Below are positions 6,024-9,380 of a stretch of DNA of 9,380 nt, piece by piece; the stretch's first letter is position 1; every line of letters starts with the position of its first letter. The stretch lies in contig DQVL01000111.1 of NCBI GenBank assembly GCA_015661745.1, positions 1 through 9,380 of the forward strand. The letters run 5' to 3'. This stretch comes from Thermoprotei archaeon. GTDB lineage: Archaea; Thermoproteota; Nitrososphaeria; Geothermarchaeales; JDFR-13. Made by a program: the position numbers and the translations under genes. The notes below the pieces were generated by a model. The model did not search any database. It saw nothing but the letters and a program-made list of their open reading frames with translations, and was not told where the DNA came from.

Positions 6024-6614
6024 TTGAGGATAGCTATTGAACACCTTGAATTAGACTATAGCCTATGGCTAATCTATGAATATATAAATGCATCAATACT
6101 TATACAAGGAGGCATCATATATACAAATATCGATAATGAGAGGGTTAAAAAGATATTGGCTAGGTATGGAGAAGTATATAGCGAAAGTATCAAGGACCTC
6201 TACCGTGATATAGACCTAATCATTTTAGATCCTAAAGCTAGGGAAGAGTTGGAGCCTGACGATATAGATAGAGAAACTGTTATAGTAGTAGGGGGGATAC
6301 TGGGCGACAACCCACCAAAGGGAAGAACATACAAATTACTAACATCGAGGATACCATGGGCAAGAAGTAGAAATCTAGGGGATAAACAAATGAGTATAGA
6401 TGGTGCAGTATATACAGCATATCTCATATCAAAGGGATACAGGATCAAAGATATCAAATTTATAGATAATTTAAATATAATAGGTAAAGATTTCGAGGTA
6501 ATACTTCCATATAGATATCCATTGAAGGAGAACAAACCAATATTGTCATATACAATAAATAAGATAGTTAAGGAGATAGGTATATTTGAATCATATTGGA
6601 TGAAGACACTTTAG
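6024..6614 (+). CDS. Sfm1-like SPOUT methyltransferase (DUF431 / COG2428 family)
   Basis: The 196-residue protein matches what is known of the DUF431 SPOUT family, whose characterised yeast member Sfm1 methylates an arginine of ribosomal protein Rps3. Visible signatures are AIEHLE at the N-terminus (residues 4-9), LDPKAREEL (68-76), GGILGDNPPKGRT (90-102), RNLGDKQMSIDGAV (116-129), which in SPOUT proteins forms part of the knotted SAM site, and ILPYRYP (160-166), similar to the MPFRY segment near the C-terminus of the family. The archaeal substrate is not known to me; a ribosomal protein or an RNA are both possible. The start is TTG at 6024: an in-frame stop at 6015-6017 leaves no upstream choice, and no internal Met occurs before residue 123. 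The gene is transcribed away from the complex I operon. The length fits the family. Confidence 0.85.
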   Translation: MRIAIEHLELDYSLWLIYEYINASILIQGGIIYTNIDNERVKKILARYGEVYSESIKDLYRDIDLIILDPKAREELEPDDIDRETVIVVGGILGDNPPKGRTYKLLTSRIPWARSRNLGDKQMSIDGAVYTAYLISKGYRIKDIKFIDNLNIIGKDFEVILPYRYPLKENKPILSYTINKIVKEIGIFESYWMKTL

Positions 6615-6814
6615 AAGCAGATATCTTAGATTAGTAATTTATATAGTCATTGAAGATTAATTAACAATGATCTGGCAATATATTAGCTAAAATGGATTAA
6701 AGAATGTGATTGAAGCATTATAAAGGACAAGGTTGGATTGATAAAATGTATTTACATATATTTTCATATATTTATTATAAGTTGATAAGAGAATTATTAT
6801 ACTAGGGGATAGAT
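6615..6814 (+). other. AT-rich intergenic spacer with no recognised gene
   Basis: About 200 bases separate the methyltransferase from tatA. I see no tRNA, no clear C/D-box guide RNA (no paired RTGATGA and CTGA boxes) and no long ORF. The right end holds the likely tatA promoter. Confidence 0.6.
6766..6777 (+). promoter_or_regulatory. Possible TATA box of tatA
   Basis: ATATATTTATTA lies 38-49 bases before the tatA ATG. Transcription would start about 25 bases downstream and give a short leader holding the AGGGGAT ribosome binding site at about 6804-6810. The surrounding DNA is AT-rich, so the exact element is uncertain. Confidence 0.35.
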
Positions 6815-7000
6815 ATGATAGAGAATTTAATTTTGCTTTTAGGCCCCCAGGAACTAACATTTCTAGTTATCATATTAATTATACTTCTTATTTGGGGTCC
6901 AAATCAACTTCCAAAACTCGCTAGAGCATTAGGTGAAGCAAAGAAGGAATTCCAGAAAGCACAAAAGGAAAATGATGAGGAGGAGACAAAGAAAGAATAA
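6815..7000 (+). CDS. tatA: Twin-arginine translocase subunit TatA
   Basis: TatA polymerises with TatC to move folded proteins bearing twin-arginine signals across the cytoplasmic membrane. The 61-residue protein has the standard design: one membrane helix (about residues 13-27), the hinge WGPNQLPKLARALGEA (27-42) matching the family FGPxKLPELARxLG, then an amphipathic helix and a charged, Lys/Glu-rich tail. The usual hinge Phe is Trp here. ATG at 6815 is preceded by AGGGGAT at a normal distance. No tatC is visible in the window; the gene appears to be transcribed alone and converges on the thermosome gene. Confidence 0.93.
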   Translation: MIENLILLLGPQELTFLVIILIILLIWGPNQLPKLARALGEAKKEFQKAQKENDEEETKKE

Positions 7001-7030
7001 ATAAAAAATTTTTTAATTTATTTTAACTTA
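7001..7030. terminator. Bidirectional T/A-rich terminator between tatA and the thermosome gene
   Basis: The convergent spacer contains AAAAAATTTTTT (7005-7016) followed by further T runs on the plus strand, and gives T-rich tracts on the minus strand as well. Archaeal termination commonly uses such oligo-T tracts, so this stretch could serve both genes. There is no GC-rich stem. Confidence 0.55.
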
Positions 7031-7039
7031 AAAGTGGAG

Positions 7040-8695
7040 TTACTCTTCTCCGCCAAACTCCTCTGTTCCCGTCGGTCCCTTACCCTTCTCCTCCTCCTTG
7101 AGTTTACTAGCAGCGATTACATCATCGATCCTAAGTATCATCGAGGCAACCTCTGTAGCAGCCTTTATCATCTGCTCCTTTACAAGCACCGGCTCAACCA
7201 CATCTTTCTCCATCATATCAGCAACCGATCCACTGGCCAAGTCTACTCCATGCCATATCTTACCCCTCTTATGTGCACTCTTTAACTTGACTTCAATATC
7301 AATTGTATCAAGGCCTGAGTTTTCAGCCAATGTAAGTGGAATCACCTCCAGAGCATTTGCAAATGCTTCAGCGGCTAACTGTTCTCTACCATGTAATTTA
7401 GACGCCCAATCCCTGATTTCCTTAGATAATTCAGCCTCAGTAGCACCACCTCCAGCCACTATCTCCGGTCTAATCATTACATCCCTTATAACGTTTAATG
7501 CATCTGTCAGGCTTCTCTCAGCCTCATCTACGACTCTTTCACTGCCTCCCCTAACCAATATAGTTACAGCCCTTGGATTCTTGCACCCCTCTATAAAGAC
7601 GAATTTATCATCCTCAATCTTCTTCTCCTCCACAATCTCTGCATAGCCGAGATCATCACTCGTAAGGTCATCAATATTATTAACTATCCTGGCACCCGTA
7701 GCCTTAGCAATCTTCTCCATATCACTCTGTTTCACCCTCCTAACAGCCAATACACCGGCCTTAGCTAGATAGTGCTGGGCAACATCATCTATACCCTTCT
7801 GGCAGATAAGGACGTTAGCACCTGTCGATGTAATTTTATCCACCATCTCCTTAAGCATCCTCCTCTCTTCCTCTAGGAACATCCTAATCTGATCTGGAGA
7901 TGTAATATTTATTCTTGCATCAAACTCTGTCTTCTCAATCTCTAAAGGCGCGTTAATCAATGCAATCTTAGCGTTTTCAATTCTCTTTGGCATACCACTA
8001 TGGACAACTTCTTTATCCAATACGATACCATTAACAAATATAGTGTCTTTAATGCTTCCACCAGGCTTCTTCTCAATCTTCACATCATCTAAATCAATCT
8101 TTATATCACCGTCTCTCTCCTGAGTGATATGCTTCACAGCCTTGACAGATATCTCGGCTAGGTAGTCCTTATAACCAGCCACAAGCTTACTATTCATAGC
8201 GGTCTTCGCCACCCTCTTCAACACCTCTTCATCATTTCTCTCAACTTTTTTGGCTATCTTACTTAGAACTTCAAAAGCTTTATCTGCAGCCTTCTTATAA
8301 CCCTCGATTATAACTGTTGGATGTACCTCCCTCTCAATAAGCTTCTCAGCATTTGAGAGTAGTTCTCCAGCCAAAACAACTACTGAAGTTGTTCCATCAC
8401 CCACCTCAGCATCCTGAGCCTTGGCTACCTCAACCATCATCTTAGCTGCTGGATGCTCAATCTCCATCTCCTTCAACATTGTGGCTCCATCATTAGTTAT
8501 AACTACATCTCCAAGGCTATCGACAAGCATTTTATCCATACCTTTAGGACCGAGGCTGGACTTGACAATCTCAGCCACGGTCTTGGCGGCCAATATATTC
8601 TTCTTCATAGCCTCTCTTCCTCTACTTCTAGAGGTTCCCTCCTTCAAAATTATTATCGGTTGTCCAGTGGCAACTGGATATGCAGGCGCTCCCAT
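7040..8695 (-). CDS. Thermosome subunit (group II chaperonin)
   Basis: Thermosome subunits form two stacked eight- or nine-membered rings that fold proteins in the cytoplasm using ATP and close with a built-in lid. The 551-residue protein has full family length and the TCP-1/cpn60 signatures: [11 protein letters not shown] (46-56), NDGATML (68-74), [14 protein letters not shown] (91-104, the ATP-binding segment) and [10 protein letters not shown] in the equatorial return. The start is set to ATG at 8695, because GAGGTGA lies 8 bases before it. A TTG at 8701, giving MCMGAP, would sit almost on top of that ribosome binding site. The C-terminus is a short charged tail ending GTEEFGGEE, without the GGM repeats many thermosomes project into the cavity. 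This is one subunit type; paralogues may exist elsewhere. Confidence 0.97.
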   Translation of the reverse strand: MGAPAYPVATGQPIIILKEGTSRSRGREAMKKNILAAKTVAEIVKSSLGPKGMDKMLVDSLGDVVITNDGATMLKEMEIEHPAAKMMVEVAKAQDAEVGDGTTSVVVLAGELLSNAEKLIEREVHPTVIIEGYKKAADKAFEVLSKIAKKVERNDEEVLKRVAKTAMNSKLVAGYKDYLAEISVKAVKHITQERDGDIKIDLDDVKIEKKPGGSIKDTIFVNGIVLDKEVVHSGMPKRIENAKIALINAPLEIEKTEFDARINITSPDQIRMFLEEERRMLKEMVDKITSTGANVLICQKGIDDVAQHYLAKAGVLAVRRVKQSDMEKIAKATGARIVNNIDDLTSDDLGYAEIVEEKKIEDDKFVFIEGCKNPRAVTILVRGGSERVVDEAERSLTDALNVIRDVMIRPEIVAGGGATEAELSKEIRDWASKLHGREQLAAEAFANALEVIPLTLAENSGLDTIDIEVKLKSAHKRGKIWHGVDLASGSVADMMEKDVVEPVLVKEQMIKAATEVASMILRIDDVIAASKLKEEEKGKGPTGTEEFGGEE

Positions 8696-8702
8696 ACACA
8701 AC

Positions 8703-8709
8703 TCACCTC
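8703..8709 (-). promoter_or_regulatory. Ribosome binding site deciding the thermosome start
   Basis: GAGGTGA lies about 7-8 bases before ATG at 8695. It leaves only one or two bases before the alternative TTG at 8701 and so argues against the longer reading. Confidence 0.8.
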
Positions 8710-8746
8710 AAATCCTATTTTTCACCATATAAAAAGTTGTAATTCC

Positions 8747-8762
8747 TTTATAAATCTTTCTT
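8747..8762 (-). promoter_or_regulatory. Thermosome promoter (BRE plus TATA box)
   Basis: Read on the minus strand, a purine-rich AAGAAAGA (8755-8762) precedes TTTATAAA (8747-8754), a very good archaeal BRE/TATA pair. Transcription would start near 8722-8724, giving a leader of about 27 bases that includes the GAGGTGA ribosome binding site. The strength of the match fits a highly expressed chaperonin gene. I see no known heat-shock operator. Confidence 0.65.
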
Positions 8763-8870
8763 TTCCGAATATGAAGAGTATGAAAAAATATGTTGAATCA
8801 CCTTATATACTTGGATTAACAGAATCACTGGGTTAACTCTAACTTAATATTATCGATTAAACTGGAAAGC

Positions 8871-8880
8871 TATATATTTT
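8871..8880 (+). promoter_or_regulatory. Possible TATA box of the lsm gene
   Basis: TATATATTTT, preceded by purine-rich GGAAAG, lies 31-40 bases before the lsm ATG. The expected transcription start leaves a leader of about ten bases, and no ribosome binding site is visible there, so translation is probably leaderless or nearly so. Confidence 0.45.
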
Positions 8881-8910
8881 AATACACAATTTAATAATAT
8901 TGAACCTATC

Positions 8911-9153
8911 ATGTTAAATCTAATAAAATATATTGAGGGATTGATTGGAAAAGAGATTATTGTAAAAACGAGGTTTGGAGTTATAAAGGGTATACTAAGA
9001 GAGGTTGGACATAATGGAGCTCTACTACTAGAGGACTACGAGAAAATCTCGGGAAATATAGAATCTGAATTCGATGGTAAGACGGTTCTTATAAGAGGAG
9101 ACAATATAGTGGCTATCATGATTGGTATGGAGGAGAGCCAAGAAGGTGATTAA
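8911..9153 (+). CDS. Lsm/Sm-like protein, divergent
   Basis: The 80-residue protein has the Sm fold pattern: an N-terminal helix (LNLIKYIEGLIG), the Sm1 strands (GKEIIVKTRFGVIKGILREV, 13-32) and the Sm2 motif VLIRGDNIVAIMI (59-71), nearly identical to the archaeal IRGDNVVYI consensus. Sm proteins form rings that bind U-rich RNA. In Sm1, however, the usual DxHMN RNA-binding stretch reads GHNGA (33-37), so by ungapped alignment the Asp, His and Asn become Gly, Asn and Ala. The Arg of Sm2 (R62) is retained. ATG at 8911 has no ribosome binding site. The gene is divergent from the thermosome and overlaps the next gene by 8 bases, suggesting co-transcription. Confidence 0.85.
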   Translation: MLNLIKYIEGLIGKEIIVKTRFGVIKGILREVGHNGALLLEDYEKISGNIESEFDGKTVLIRGDNIVAIMIGMEESQEGD

Positions 9154-9380
9154 TCAGGTAATCGACATAATATTTATATCTATATTGTTGGGTGTCACAC
9201 TAAATATTATACGATACATAGGCTATACAGGGGATGAAGTAAAGGACATAGATGTCAAAGGAAGGACTTTGATTATAATACCTGTTAAAAACCCTCCTGA
9301 TAGTCTATCCCTACTCATTAAACAATTGACAATGTATTTAACCGACTCTGATATCTTCATAGCATATCAAGGTGAGAAAC
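9146..9380 (+). CDS. Partial membrane-anchored protein, possibly glycosyltransferase-like
   Basis: The reading frame stays open to the end of the window (78 codons seen). The chosen start is GTG at 9146, which has GGAGGAG (9129-9135) 10 bases upstream inside lsm. A TTG at 9122 in the same frame would add eight residues (MVWRRAKK), giving a basic N-terminus before the membrane helix. Residues about 5-22 are hydrophobic (VIDIIFISILLGVTLNII), a likely membrane anchor or signal. After a short charged linker comes TLIIIPVKNPPDSLSLLIKQ followed by DIFIAYQG. This recalls the first beta strand and helix of family 2 glycosyltransferases (VIIPxRNE...LLxSL...IIVVDDG), but it is too short to be sure. The 8-base overlap with lsm suggests coupled translation. 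Confidence 0.6.
   Translation, partial: MINQVIDIIFISILLGVTLNIIRYIGYTGDEVKDIDVKGRTLIIIPVKNPPDSLSLLIKQLTMYLTDSDIFIAYQGEK

Noticed and set aside
6200..6535. A 111-codon minus-strand ORF opposite the Sfm1-like gene
   Set aside because: It is antisense to a family with clear signatures and has no independent motif.
6615..6814. Possible C/D-box guide RNA in the spacer before tatA
   Set aside because: TGATC and GTGATTG were seen, but there is no proper RTGATGA box C with a matching CTGA box D at suitable spacing.
7098..7646. A 182-codon plus-strand ORF opposite the thermosome gene
   Set aside because: It lies wholly inside a well conserved gene on the other strand, and its Ser/Leu/Ile-rich composition is typical of an antisense shadow.
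8771..8836. A 21-codon ORF on the plus strand in the thermosome/lsm spacer
   Set aside because: It has no ribosome binding site, overlaps the promoter region of the divergent thermosome gene and has no recognisable feature; likely chance.

Overview
The window looks like a piece of an AT-rich archaeal chromosome, probably from a thermophile of the TACK/Thermoproteota side. The evidence is a group II chaperonin (thermosome), an Lsm/Sm-like protein, an archaeal SPOUT methyltransferase of the Sfm1 family, TATA/BRE-like promoters, GGAGGTG-type ribosome binding sites, and heavy use of ATA (Ile) and AGG/AGA (Arg) codons. The species cannot be named from the sequence alone.

Positions 1-5902 (all minus strand, so read right to left) hold one tightly packed operon for a complex I-like proton-pumping oxidoreductase. 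The order of transcription is: a two-ferredoxin FrhB/FpoF-like subunit, then NuoA, B, C, D, H, I, J (split into two genes) and K. Genes overlap or sit a few bases apart. There is no NuoE/F/G (NADH module) here. The L, M and N antiporter-like subunits would be expected beyond position 1. The first gene takes the place of the electron-input module, as FpoF/FqoF does in F420H2 dehydrogenases. However, it has lost every cysteine outside its two N-terminal ferredoxin clusters, and NuoD has unusual residues where the quinone head group normally binds. Both ends of the electron path (donor and acceptor) may therefore be non-standard. This is the most interesting feature of the window.

Positions 5903-6023 are a divergent promoter region. 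On the plus strand follow an Sfm1-like (DUF431) SPOUT methyltransferase with a TTG start (6024-6614), about 200 bp of AT-rich DNA with no recognised gene, and a TatA twin-arginine translocase subunit (6815-7000). TatA converges on the thermosome subunit gene (7040-8695, minus) across a short T/A-rich terminator-like spacer. A second divergent promoter region (8696-8910) separates the thermosome from an lsm gene (8911-9153, plus). That gene overlaps the start of a membrane-anchored protein, possibly glycosyltransferase-like, which runs off the window.

No mobile element, CRISPR array, tRNA or rRNA was seen. Several start codons were corrected using ribosome binding sites (NuoJ C-terminal half, thermosome), and one (NuoD) remains ambiguous.
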